From Vulcanimicrobiota bacterium (lineage in GTDB: Bacteria > Vulcanimicrobiota > Vulcanimicrobiia > Vulcanimicrobiales > Vulcanimicrobiaceae): a DNA stretch of 6,396 nt. Positions 1 through 6,191 of this stretch are shown piece after piece. A program made the position numbers and the translations under genes. Each line of letters starts with the position of its first letter. Position 1 is the stretch's first letter. Location: the NCBI GenBank assembly GCA_013043945.1, contig JABEUW010000193.1, forward strand, positions 1 to 6,396. Direction: 5' to 3'. The notes below the pieces were generated by a model, which saw only the letters and a program-made list of their open reading frames with translations, was not told the origin of the DNA and ran no database searches.

Positions 1-1
1 C

Positions 2-940
2 CCCGAGATCGAAATCGTCGCCGTCAACGATCTCACCAGCGCCGCCGAATGCGCGCACCTCTTCAAACACGACAGCAACTACGGCACCTTTCCGGGCGAC
101 GTTTCTGCCTCTGCGAACGACATGACGATCGATGGACGAAAGATCTCGGTGATCGCCGAACGCGATCCGGCGAAGTTGCCCTGGAAGCAGCATGGCGTCG
201 ACGTCGTCATCGAATCGACCGGCCTTTTTACGGACGCTTCAAAAGCGCGCGCCCACATCGACGGCGGCGGGGCGAAGAAAGTCATCATCTCCGCTCCCGC
301 CAAGGGGGAGGATCTCACGGTCGTCCTTGGCGTCAACGAAAAATCGTACGATCCGGAGAAACATCATATTATCTCCAACGCATCGTGCACCACGAATTGC
401 CTTGCGACCGCGGTCAAGCCGATCGTCGATGGACTCGGCTGGGTGAAGGGTTTTATGACGACCGTTCACTCCTACACCAACGACCAGAACATTCTCGACG
501 CACCGCATAAGGATCTTCGGCGCGCGCGCAACGCAGCAACGAATATCGTTCCGACGAGCACCGGCGCGGCGAAGGCGCTCTACCTTACGATCCCCGAAAT
601 TCAGGGGACCTTTGACGGGTTTGCTCTGCGCGTGCCCACACCGACGGTCTCGATGATTTACCTCGTCGCTCAAGTGAAAAAAGCGACCACGAAGGACGAG
701 CTCAACGCCATTCTTCGCAAGGCCGCGCAGGGCGAGCTCAAAGAGTACGTGCAGTACTGCGAGGAAGAGCTCGTCTCGAGCGACTTCAAGAAATCGCCGT
801 ATAGTTCGATTATCGATTCATCGCTGAACAACGCTAACGGCGACCTCATCCAACTCGCTGCATGGTACGATAACGAATGGGGCTATTCGTGCCGGCTTGC
901 CGACTTAACGTCGCTGGTGCTGCACAGTCTCAAAGGCTAG
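2..940 (+). CDS. gap: Glyceraldehyde-3-phosphate dehydrogenase, 5'-truncated by window edge
   Basis: Cytosolic glycolytic enzyme that oxidises and phosphorylates glyceraldehyde-3-phosphate to 1,3-bisphosphoglycerate using NAD. The reading frame is open from the first bases (first whole codon at position 2), so the start lies outside the window. 312 residues are visible. The catalytic site ASCTTNC has its Cys at fragment residue 129 (TGC at 386-388). The partner His is at residue 156 in TTVHSYTND, 27 residues later as in the family (Cys149/His176). That spacing implies about 20 missing N-terminal residues, including the GxGRIGR nucleotide-binding loop. The Asp in VAVNDL, at the end of the second strand, fits NAD preference. 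Other family marks are STGAAK, the phosphate-binding Arg in RVPTP (residue 210) and WYDNEWGYS near the C-terminus. A usually conserved Asp in VSVVDLV is Tyr here (residue 220). It is the first visible gene of the operon, 4 nt before pgk. The identification is secure; NAD rather than NADP use is inference. Confidence 0.97.
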   Translation, partial: PEIEIVAVNDLTSAAECAHLFKHDSNYGTFPGDVSASANDMTIDGRKISVIAERDPAKLPWKQHGVDVVIESTGLFTDASKARAHIDGGGAKKVIISAPAKGEDLTVVLGVNEKSYDPEKHHIISNASCTTNCLATAVKPIVDGLGWVKGFMTTVHSYTNDQNILDAPHKDLRRARNAATNIVPTSTGAAKALYLTIPEIQGTFDGFALRVPTPTVSMIYLVAQVKKATTKDELNAILRKAAQGELKEYVQYCEEELVSSDFKKSPYSSIIDSSLNNANGDLIQLAAWYDNEWGYSCRLADLTSLVLHSLKG

Positions 941-944
941 CGCG

Positions 945-2129
945 ATGTCCTATGCGACGCTTGACGACCTCGACTGTGCCGGGAAGCGCGTCCTCCTCCG
1001 CGAGGACTTCAACGTTCCGCTCAAGGATGGGGCGATACTCGATTACACGCGCATCGACGCGGCGTTGCCGACGCTGCGGCGCCTGCAGGCGAAGGGTGCG
1101 CGCACGATCGTGCTCTCCCATCTCGGGCGCCCGAAGGGCGTCATCGACGATCGCTATTCGCTTCGCCTCGTCGCCGAGGCGCTGGCAAAGCGTTTAGGCG
1201 CCCCGGTAGCCTTTGCCGACGATTGCACCGGCGAGCCAGCACGCGCGACCGTCGCCGCGCTCGAACCCGGGGGCATCGCCCTGCTCGAAAACGTGCGTTT
1301 CCATGCCGGGGAAGAAACGAACGATGTAACCTTTGCTCGCGCCCTCGCCGAAAACGGCGACCTCTTCGTCAACGATGCTTTCGGCGCCGCGCATCGCGCG
1401 CACGCCTCGACCGAAGCACTCGCGCATCTCCTGCCCTGTGCCGCCGGACCGTTGCTGGAATTGGAGATTCGAACGCTCTCGCGGCTACTCGGCTCACCGG
1501 AGCGGCCGTTCGTCTGTGCGATCGGCGGCGCGAAGGTGCGCGATAAAGTCGCGCTTTTCACCCATCTCATGGATCGCGTCGATGCCTTCTGCGTTGGTGG
1601 CGGCATGGCGAACACCTTTCTCGCCGCCAAGGGCGTACATGTCGGACGCTCGCTGCGCGACGACGATCTCGACCCGGCGCGCGAAATTCTCGTTCGTGCC
1701 GACGGGAGCAAGGTACAGATTCATCTGCCGAGCGATGCCGTCGTCGCTCCTTCCTTCGATGCCGACGATCGCTCGCACGTGGTCGCGATCGACGACGTCG
1801 GCGATGAAATGATTCTCGATATTGGTCCGCTAACGGCGAAAGCGTACGCAGACGCACTCTCGCGCGCGAAGACGATCGTCTTTAACGGGCCGATGGGCGT
1901 CTACGAGAAAGAGAGCTATCGCGCCGGAACCCGCGCGGTCGGCGACGCGATCGCACGTGCGACCAAGCACGCCGGCTTTACGGTCGTCGGCGGCGGAGAT
2001 GCGGCCGCTGCGGCGACGCTGCTCGGCTTTGCGAATCGCGTCTCGCACGTGAGCACCGGCGGCGGCGCGACATTGGAGTTTCTCGAAGGGCGAACGCTTC
2101 CCGGCATCGCTGCGTTGGAGCGCGCATGA
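945..2129 (+). CDS. pgk: Phosphoglycerate kinase
   Basis: Transfers the acyl phosphate of 1,3-bisphosphoglycerate to ADP, giving ATP and 3-phosphoglycerate, in the cytosol. The protein has 394 residues, normal for bacterial PGK. The N-terminal substrate domain shows REDFNVP (Asp21, Asn23), Arg36 in DYTRID, HLGRPKG (59-65), ENVRFHAGEE with Arg118, and NDAFGAAHRAHAST with Arg151. The nucleotide domain shows GGAKVRDKV (Lys197, Lys201), VGGGMANTF (218-225), FNGPMGVYE (313-321), GGGD (349-352) and STGGGATLEFLEG. These cover the basic 3-phosphoglycerate patch and the ATP loop, so activity is expected. The ATG at 945 is preceded by AAAGG at 932-936 with 8-nt spacing, lying inside the end of gap. It starts 4 nt after the gap stop and overlaps tpiA by 4 nt, so it belongs to the same transcript. 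The position after REDFN's Arg is Glu where many family members have Val. Confidence 0.98.
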   Translation: MSYATLDDLDCAGKRVLLREDFNVPLKDGAILDYTRIDAALPTLRRLQAKGARTIVLSHLGRPKGVIDDRYSLRLVAEALAKRLGAPVAFADDCTGEPARATVAALEPGGIALLENVRFHAGEETNDVTFARALAENGDLFVNDAFGAAHRAHASTEALAHLLPCAAGPLLELEIRTLSRLLGSPERPFVCAIGGAKVRDKVALFTHLMDRVDAFCVGGGMANTFLAAKGVHVGRSLRDDDLDPAREILVRADGSKVQIHLPSDAVVAPSFDADDRSHVVAIDDVGDEMILDIGPLTAKAYADALSRAKTIVFNGPMGVYEKESYRAGTRAVGDAIARATKHAGFTVVGGGDAAAAATLLGFANRVSHVSTGGGATLEFLEGRTLPGIAALERA

Positions 2130-2881
2130 ATCGACGCGCGCCGCTCTTCGTCGGGAACTGGAAGATGAATAAGAACGCGTCACAAACGCGTTCCTTCATT
2201 GAAGCCTTTCTGCCGCTCGCTGAGAAAATATCTGCGCGAGTAGATATCGCGATCGCACCCCCGTTTACCGCGCTCGCCGCCGCCGCTGCCGCGCTCGCTG
2301 CGAGCAGCCGCGTAGCGCTCGCCGCACAAACGATGAGCGAGTACGGAGAGGGCGCCTACACCGGTGAGATCGCCGCATCGATGCTCGCGGAATTTCAGGT
2401 GAGCTACGTTATTCTCGGGCACTCCGAGCGTCGGCTCTATCAACACGAAAGCGATCTCGCGATTGGAGCGAAAGTACGTGCGGCGTTGGCCGCCGGAATG
2501 AAGCCGATCCTCGCCGTCGGCGAGAGTTTGGCGGTGCGTGAAGAGGGCAACGCCGTCGCACATGTCCTCGCGCAGCTCGAGGGCGCCCTCGGCGAGCTGA
2601 GCGACGATCGGGCAGCGCAGGTCGTCATCGCCTACGAACCGATCTGGGCGATCGGCACCGGGAAAAATTGCGATCGCGATCAAGCGCAGGAGATAGCGCA
2701 TGCGATTCGCGGAAGCCGCGGTGCCTTCGCCGAGATACCGATTCTCTACGGCGGAAGTATGAAGCCCGAGAATGCCTCGGCGTACCTGCAGATGCCCGAT
2801 ATCGACGGCGGCTTAGTCGGCGGAGCATCGCTCGACCCCGCATCGTTCGCCGCCCTCATTACCGGAGCGGTCGCGGCGTGA
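2126..2881 (+). CDS. tpiA: Triosephosphate isomerase
   Basis: Interconverts dihydroxyacetone phosphate and glyceraldehyde-3-phosphate, feeding the gap-pgk steps encoded just upstream. The protein has 251 residues, the usual length of this TIM-barrel enzyme. All catalytic residues are present in order: Asn11 and Lys13 in FVGNWKMNK, electrophile His99 in ILGHSERR, and base Glu171 in AYEPIWAIGTGK, which also carries the mobile loop 6. The phosphate-binding turns YGGSMKPENA (208-217) and GGLVGGASL (228-236) follow. The TGEIA stretch at about 80-84 matches the dimer-interface region. Residues 49-67 form an Ala-rich helix (ALAAAAAALAA). The ATG at 2126 overlaps the pgk stop as ATGA, and GGAG at 2117-2120 sits 5 nt upstream, supporting coupled translation. 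The 3' end overlaps the GTG start of gpmI by 4 nt. Confidence 0.98.
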   Translation: MNRRAPLFVGNWKMNKNASQTRSFIEAFLPLAEKISARVDIAIAPPFTALAAAAAALAASSRVALAAQTMSEYGEGAYTGEIAASMLAEFQVSYVILGHSERRLYQHESDLAIGAKVRAALAAGMKPILAVGESLAVREEGNAVAHVLAQLEGALGELSDDRAAQVVIAYEPIWAIGTGKNCDRDQAQEIAHAIRGSRGAFAEIPILYGGSMKPENASAYLQMPDIDGGLVGGASLDPASFAALITGAVAA

Positions 2882-4383
2882 ACGTTCGTCCGCTCGTGCT
2901 CGCGGTACTCGATGGTTGGGGCTATCGCCCGGAGGCGCACGGAAACGCCATCGCGGCATCGCGTTTGCCTCATTACGATGCGTTGTTGGAGCGCTATCCC
3001 CACACGCTCCTCGAAGCGAGCGGCGAAGCGGTCGGCTTGCCGAAAGGGATTATGGGTAACAGCGAGGTCGGACATACCAACCTCGGGAGCGGGCGCGTCG
3101 TCCCGCAGGGCGTGGTGGTGATCGATGATGAGATCGCGCGCGGCGAGTTCGCGCGGAACCCCGTCCTCGTCGAAACCTTCGCGCATCTCCGCCGAACCGG
3201 TGGACGCCTGCATCTGCTCGGCCTGCTCTCCGACGGCCAGGTCCATAGCTCCATCACGCACCTCTTCGCACTCGTCGATGAAGCCGCCGCGGCGCGAATT
3301 CCATTCGCGATTCACGCTTTTCTCGATGGCCGCGATACGCCGCCGCGTTCGGCGCACCGTTATATCGATGCGATCGAAAGTCACTTATCCACCGTTCGGG
3401 CAGAAGGAGCGATCGCGACGCTCTCCGGCCGCTTTTATGCGATGGATCGCGATTCGCGTTGGGAACGGACGCAGGCCGCATACGATCTGCTCGCATTCGG
3501 GAAAACGGAGCGCCGCTTTGCGAACGCTTCCGATGCGTTGGAGTACGCCTACGCACGAGACGAGAGCGATGAGTTCGTGCTTCCATCTGCGATCGGCAAG
3601 GTACGTACCGTCGAAGACGGCGACGCGTGTATCTTTTTTAACTTTCGCCCCGACCGTGCACGTCAATTAACGACGATGTTCGATAAGGACGAACGCTATC
3701 ACGACCTTCGTTTCGTCACGATGACGACGTACGATGAATCTTTTCCGAACCCGGTCCTCTTCGGGCCGAGGCCGCAGCACCATACCTTCGGCGAGGTGCT
3801 CGCACGCGCCGGGCTGCGCCAATTACGGCTTGCGGAGACGGAAAAATACGCGCACGTCACCTATTTTTTTAACGGCGGCCGCGAGGAGATTTTCGCCGGT
3901 GAGGAACGAACGCTCGTCCCTTCGGACCGCAGCGTCGCGACCTACGATCTCGAGCCGCGCATGAAAGCGCGGGAGATTACCGACGAAGCCCTCGCCGCAC
4001 TCGCCTCGGGATCCTTCGATGCCATCGTGATGAATTATGCGAACGCCGATATGGTGGGGCACACCGGGAAATGGGAACCGACCATCGAGGCCTGCGAGGT
4101 GCTCGATACCTGCATCGCCGAGCTCGCGGAGGCGGTCCTCGCCGCCGGCGGGTTGCTCGCAATCACCGCCGACCACGGCAACGCCGAAGAGAAGATCGAC
4201 GCAGCCGGAAACCCGCTCACCGCGCACACGACGAATCCCGTGCCGCTCATCTTGGTCGCGGAGCATCTCGAAATGGGGCTGCGCGAGGGAGGAAAACTCG
4301 GCGACGTCGCACCGACGCTGCTCGCGCTGATGGGCCTTCCCGTTCCGCTGGAGATGACCGGAACGATCCTGCTCGAACCCTAA
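2878..4383 (+). CDS. gpmI: 2,3-bisphosphoglycerate-independent phosphoglycerate mutase (iPGM)
   Basis: Cytosolic, metal-dependent (typically manganese) enzyme that interconverts 3- and 2-phosphoglycerate through a phosphoserine intermediate. It belongs to the alkaline phosphatase superfamily. GTG at 2878 was chosen as start: it overlaps the tpiA stop as GTGA, has GGAG at 2864-2867, and gives 501 residues beginning just before VLDGWG, as in the family (about 510). Open frame continues upstream but does not look like iPGM. Metal ligands and nucleophile are visible: Asp12 (DGWG), Ser62 (MGNSEVGHTNLGSGR, the numbering of the Bacillus enzyme), Asp391 and His395 (NADMVGH), Asp432-His433 (ITADHGN) and His450 (TAHTTNP). 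Substrate residues lie in SDGQVHSS (His123), DGRDTPP, GRFYAMDRD, NFRPDR and EKYAHVTYFFNGG (Lys323). These exclude the related phosphopentomutase DeoB. Runs of T at 3634-3639 and 3864-3870 encode the two conserved FFN triplets. Enolase does not follow. Confidence 0.97.
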   Translation: MNVRPLVLAVLDGWGYRPEAHGNAIAASRLPHYDALLERYPHTLLEASGEAVGLPKGIMGNSEVGHTNLGSGRVVPQGVVVIDDEIARGEFARNPVLVETFAHLRRTGGRLHLLGLLSDGQVHSSITHLFALVDEAAAARIPFAIHAFLDGRDTPPRSAHRYIDAIESHLSTVRAEGAIATLSGRFYAMDRDSRWERTQAAYDLLAFGKTERRFANASDALEYAYARDESDEFVLPSAIGKVRTVEDGDACIFFNFRPDRARQLTTMFDKDERYHDLRFVTMTTYDESFPNPVLFGPRPQHHTFGEVLARAGLRQLRLAETEKYAHVTYFFNGGREEIFAGEERTLVPSDRSVATYDLEPRMKAREITDEALAALASGSFDAIVMNYANADMVGHTGKWEPTIEACEVLDTCIAELAEAVLAAGGLLAITADHGNAEEKIDAAGNPLTAHTTNPVPLILVAEHLEMGLREGGKLGDVAPTLLALMGLPVPLEMTGTILLEP

Positions 4384-4394
4384 CGCACCACCAC

Positions 4395-4402
4395 AAGGAG
4401 GT
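4395..4402 (+). promoter_or_regulatory. Perfect Shine-Dalgarno site of punA
   Basis: AAGGAGGT is fully complementary to the standard 16S anti-Shine-Dalgarno sequence and ends 6 nt before the punA ATG at 4409. It lies in the only real gap of the + strand operon (4384-4408) and is far stronger than the partial sites before pgk, tpiA and gpmI. punA is therefore set up for independent ribosome loading rather than coupling to gpmI. No promoter or terminator is recognisable in the same 25 nt. Confidence 0.9.
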
Positions 4403-4408
4403 ATATTC

Positions 4409-5218
4409 ATGATCGACCGACGCGCCCCATCCGATAAGGTGCTCTCGCGCGACGCTGCAACCATCGAACAACTCGCCGGCGGCACGATCGACGTGGCGAT
4501 CGTTCTCGGTACCGGGCTCTCGACCGCATTGCACCAGCACTGGAGCTTTACCGCGCTGCCCTACGACCGGCTCTTAGGGATTCCGGTCGCACCGCTGCTC
4601 GGACATGCGGGCGAAGTGATGGTCGGCGTCTGGCGCGGGAAGCGCGTTGCGGCGTTCGCCGGGCGCGTGCACCTCTACCAAGGATTCTCCGCACAACAAG
4701 TCACCGCGACGGTACGGCTCGCCGCCGAAGCTGGCGCGGGAACGATTCTGCTCACGAATGCCGCCGGTGCGACGAACGAAAGCTACGCCGCCGGCGATCT
4801 CATGTTGATCGCCGACCAGTTGAATCTCACCGGGCACAATCCGCTCGTCGCGTTACCGCAGCAGAACCTCTTTCTCGATTGCAGCGAACTCTATAGCGAA
4901 CGGTTGCGCGCGCACATGCGCGCCGCGGCTGGTTCGCAGAGCCTCCACGAAGGCGTCTATGCCGGCCTACTCGGCCCGACCTACGAAACGCCTGCGGAGG
5001 CACGCTGGCTGCGGACGATCGGTGCCGACGCCGTGGGGATGTCGACGGTCCTCGAAGCGATCGTTGCAAAGTATCGCGGCCTCAACACCGTGGGCGTCAG
5101 CGTCATCACCAACCAGGCCGGAGCACCGGCGACCGGGCACGATGCCGTGAATGCAGCGGCGGTGAAAGCCGGCGACCGGCTCGCCGAACTGATCGACGCG
5201 TTCTTGATGCACGTCTAG
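4409..5218 (+). CDS. punA: Purine nucleoside phosphorylase, trimeric (PunA/PupG) family
   Basis: Phosphorolyses purine (deoxy)nucleosides, mainly inosine and guanosine types in this family, to free base plus (deoxy)ribose-1-phosphate for salvage; cytosolic. The protein has 269 residues, typical for the trimeric family. Motifs in order are: phosphate loop VLGTGLS (32-38; often GSG in relatives), GHAGEV (65-70), GRVHLYQGF with His88 (85-93), LTNAAGATN (115-123), AGDLMLIADQLNL followed by GHNPL, then GPTYETPAEARWLRTIGAD with Glu193, GMST with Met211, and ITNQAG with Asn235, the base-binding Asn. His244 in the C-terminal GHDAV matches the ribose-5'-OH His of the family. GPTYETPAE and Asn235 argue against 5'-methylthioadenosine phosphorylase. 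The ATG at 4409 is fixed by the perfect ribosome-binding site. It is last in the operon, 25 nt after gpmI, in the place enolase often occupies. It ends 12 nt before the convergent 100-aa gene. Exact nucleoside preference cannot be read from sequence. Confidence 0.95.
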   Translation: MIDRRAPSDKVLSRDAATIEQLAGGTIDVAIVLGTGLSTALHQHWSFTALPYDRLLGIPVAPLLGHAGEVMVGVWRGKRVAAFAGRVHLYQGFSAQQVTATVRLAAEAGAGTILLTNAAGATNESYAAGDLMLIADQLNLTGHNPLVALPQQNLFLDCSELYSERLRAHMRAAAGSQSLHEGVYAGLLGPTYETPAEARWLRTIGADAVGMSTVLEAIVAKYRGLNTVGVSVITNQAGAPATGHDAVNAAAVKAGDRLAELIDAFLMHV

Positions 5219-5230
5219 CGATCCGTCGGG

Positions 5231-5533
5231 TTACCGCGCAAGGCGGTAGCTGCCGCTCGCATCGATCGCGATGCGAGCGCCGTCGACGGCGATACTCCGT
5301 GCGACGTGGTCCCAGAACGTCAACACCTTCAGCGCGATCGGGCGTACGCGCGCGATATACTCGCGGGCGCGTCGCGAGAGCGTGAGCGCATCGCGCGTCC
5401 ACTCCGGGCGATCCGGCGAAAACGGCGGCGCCTCCAGCTCGATCTCTGCGACGTGCGGCGCGATCGCCGCCAGCGGATCGTTGTACGCGCTCTCCGGGCT
5501 GCGCTGCAGCGCCTCGCGTTCAATGCGGCGCAT
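5231..5533 (-). CDS. Hypothetical 100-aa protein downstream of the flagellar sigma factor
   Basis: No family was recognised. The start is the ATG at 5533-5531, which overlaps the sigma-factor stop by 14 nt; no Shine-Dalgarno sequence is visible, so translation may depend on coupling. Open frame further upstream only reflects out-of-frame sigma coding. The TAA stop is at 5233-5231. The product is soluble-looking, with no signal peptide or membrane segment. The N-terminal half is acidic and Pro-rich (IELEAPPFSPDRPEW, 31-45). The second half is basic and probably helical (about 48-82), containing DALTLSRRAREYIARVR, then WDHVARSIAVDG. The piece DALTLSRRAR recalls the D-x-x-x-LS-x-x-A element of FlgM-type anti-sigma-28 proteins, and size and position would also suit FlgM, but the rest does not match clearly. 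Composition shifts from the Ser/Ala/Arg-rich shadow reading to a protein-like pattern exactly at this ATG, which supports a real gene. Three DNA dyads lie in its last 20 codons. Confidence 0.7.
   Translation of the reverse strand: MRRIEREALQRSPESAYNDPLAAIAPHVAEIELEAPPFSPDRPEWTRDALTLSRRAREYIARVRPIALKVLTFWDHVARSIAVDGARIAIDASGSYRLAR
5232..5248. other. Inverted repeat, 6-bp stem and 5-nt loop, just past punA
   Basis: TACCGC at 5232-5237 pairs perfectly with GCGGTA at 5243-5248 around the loop GCAAG. It begins 14 nt after the punA stop and contains part of the stop codon of the convergent 100-aa gene. There is no T-tract on either side, so it is not a standard intrinsic terminator. It may contribute to transcript 3'-end formation together with the larger hairpin beside it. 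Confidence 0.45.
5254..5279. terminator. Strong 11-bp stem / 4-nt loop hairpin, candidate bidirectional transcript end
   Basis: The arm CGCTCGCATCG (5254-5264) is perfectly complementary to the arm at 5269-5279, with loop ATCG. It starts 36 nt past the punA stop and lies within the coding sequence of the convergent gene, encoding about ARIAIDAS there. It is the most stable hairpin I found near any gene end in the window. No U-run follows in either direction, so a factor-dependent or RNA-stabilising role is more likely than classical intrinsic termination. That role is inference; the dyad itself is read directly. Confidence 0.45.
5278..5291. other. Perfect 14-bp palindrome next to the hairpin
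   Basis: CGCCGTCGACGGCG reads the same on both strands and abuts the 11-bp-stem hairpin, sharing two bases with it. In the - strand gene it spans codons around AVDGA. It could be a protein-binding dyad or simply a by-product of GC-rich codons. There is no evidence that it is an operator. Confidence 0.3.
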
Positions 5534-6191
5534 GAAGATACGGGTGCGTGCGAAGGTCGCGCAGCGCGCTGATGTGGAGTTGTGAGACGCGTTGGCGCGT
5601 GATGCCCAGCGAGGAACCGACGGTTGCGAGCGTCTGCCCGTGCAGGTAGTGATCGACGACGACGGCGCGTTTGCGTTGTGGAAGCTGCGCGATGCCCTCT
5701 TCGATCGCGCGATCGCGTTCGTTGCGCAAGACCTCGAGCAGCGGGTCGCCGCTCCAATCGATGGGAACGCGAACGTACTCGGGGAGCGGCGAGTCGAGCG
5801 AGAGCGGATTGCGTTCGGCGACCTCGGCGGCGCTCGAGCGATACTGCGGAAACTGCTCTTCGAGCCTCCGTTCGCTCGGCATCGCGCCTTCGCGCGCGGC
5901 AAGTGCGAAGCGTTCGCGTTCGACAGCGCGTAAGACACGGCGTGCGCGCTCGCCGACGGGATCGCGCCGACGCAGCGCATTAATCATCGATCCGAAGACG
6001 ATCTTCGCCGCATAGCCTTCGAGCGGAATACCGAGCGCGGTATCGTAGCGATCGACCGCGCGGACGATAGCGAGATATCCCTCGCCGAGCAGCTCTTCGT
6101 GTTCGGCCTGCCGCACCACACGCTTCACGCGGCGCGCGAGGCGGCGCACCAACGGGAGTAACGAGAGGATCGTCGCGTCGCGTTGGGTCAT
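5520..6191 (-). CDS. fliA: RNA polymerase sigma factor, sigma-28 / FliA-WhiG type
   Basis: Sigma factor of the sigma-70 group 3 type, which in flagellated bacteria directs RNA polymerase to late flagellar and chemotaxis promoters. The protein has 223 residues, slightly short for FliA (about 235-260). Region 2 spans about 8-80: LLPLVRRLARRV, the core-binding stretch EELLGEGYLAIVRAVDRYD (33-50), GIPLEGYAAKIVFGSMINAL (54-73) for -10 recognition and melting, then RRRDPVGERARR. Region 3 is about 82-130, including AMPSERRLEEQF. Region 4 is about 155-215, with a helix-turn-helix in TLATVGSSLGITRQRVSQLH (187-206) for -35 contact. There is no ECF-like gap between regions 2 and 4, so it is not an ECF sigma. 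The ATG at 6191-6189 shares bases with the TGA of the preceding 52-aa ORF (ATGA), with no strong ribosome-binding site. The flgG tail upstream favours FliA over a sporulation or developmental WhiG role. The family is secure; the exact regulon is inference. Confidence 0.88.
   Translation of the reverse strand: MTQRDATILSLLPLVRRLARRVKRVVRQAEHEELLGEGYLAIVRAVDRYDTALGIPLEGYAAKIVFGSMINALRRRDPVGERARRVLRAVERERFALAAREGAMPSERRLEEQFPQYRSSAAEVAERNPLSLDSPLPEYVRVPIDWSGDPLLEVLRNERDRAIEEGIAQLPQRKRAVVVDHYLHGQTLATVGSSLGITRQRVSQLHISALRDLRTHPYLHAPH

Noticed and set aside
2668..2877. N-terminal extension of the gpmI frame by 70 codons
   Set aside because: It falls inside tpiA in another frame, is Arg-rich and unlike iPGM. 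The GTG at 2878 gives the family's normal N-terminus and a GTGA overlap.
3864..3870. Seven-T run in gpmI (and a six-T run at 3634-3639) as a programmed slippage site
   Set aside because: A -1 shift at either run meets TAA at once. Both runs simply encode the conserved FFN residues, and no stimulatory structure was apparent.
2878..4383. gpmI as phosphopentomutase (DeoB) because of the neighbouring punA
   Set aside because: GNSEVGHTNLGSGR, GRFYAMDRD and the overall 501-aa layout are diagnostic of iPGM.
4384..4408. Terminator or promoter between gpmI and punA
   Set aside because: Only 25 nt, with no dyad, no T-tract and no recognisable promoter boxes.
3823..4485. A 220-codon open frame antisense to gpmI, and similar long frames at 2746-3384 and 1154-1711 on the - strand
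   Set aside because: They lie opposite well-supported glycolytic genes, have Arg/Ser/Ala-rich shadow composition and no recognisable motifs. Long antisense frames are expected at this G+C content.
4409..5218. punA as 5'-methylthioadenosine phosphorylase
   Set aside because: GPTYETPAE and the ITNQ Asn are PNP-type; MTA phosphorylases have other residues at these positions.
5534..5980. N-terminal extension of the 100-aa gene into the sigma-factor region
   Set aside because: The extension is a Ser/Arg/Ala-rich shadow of the sigma factor. Protein-like composition begins only at the ATG at 5533.
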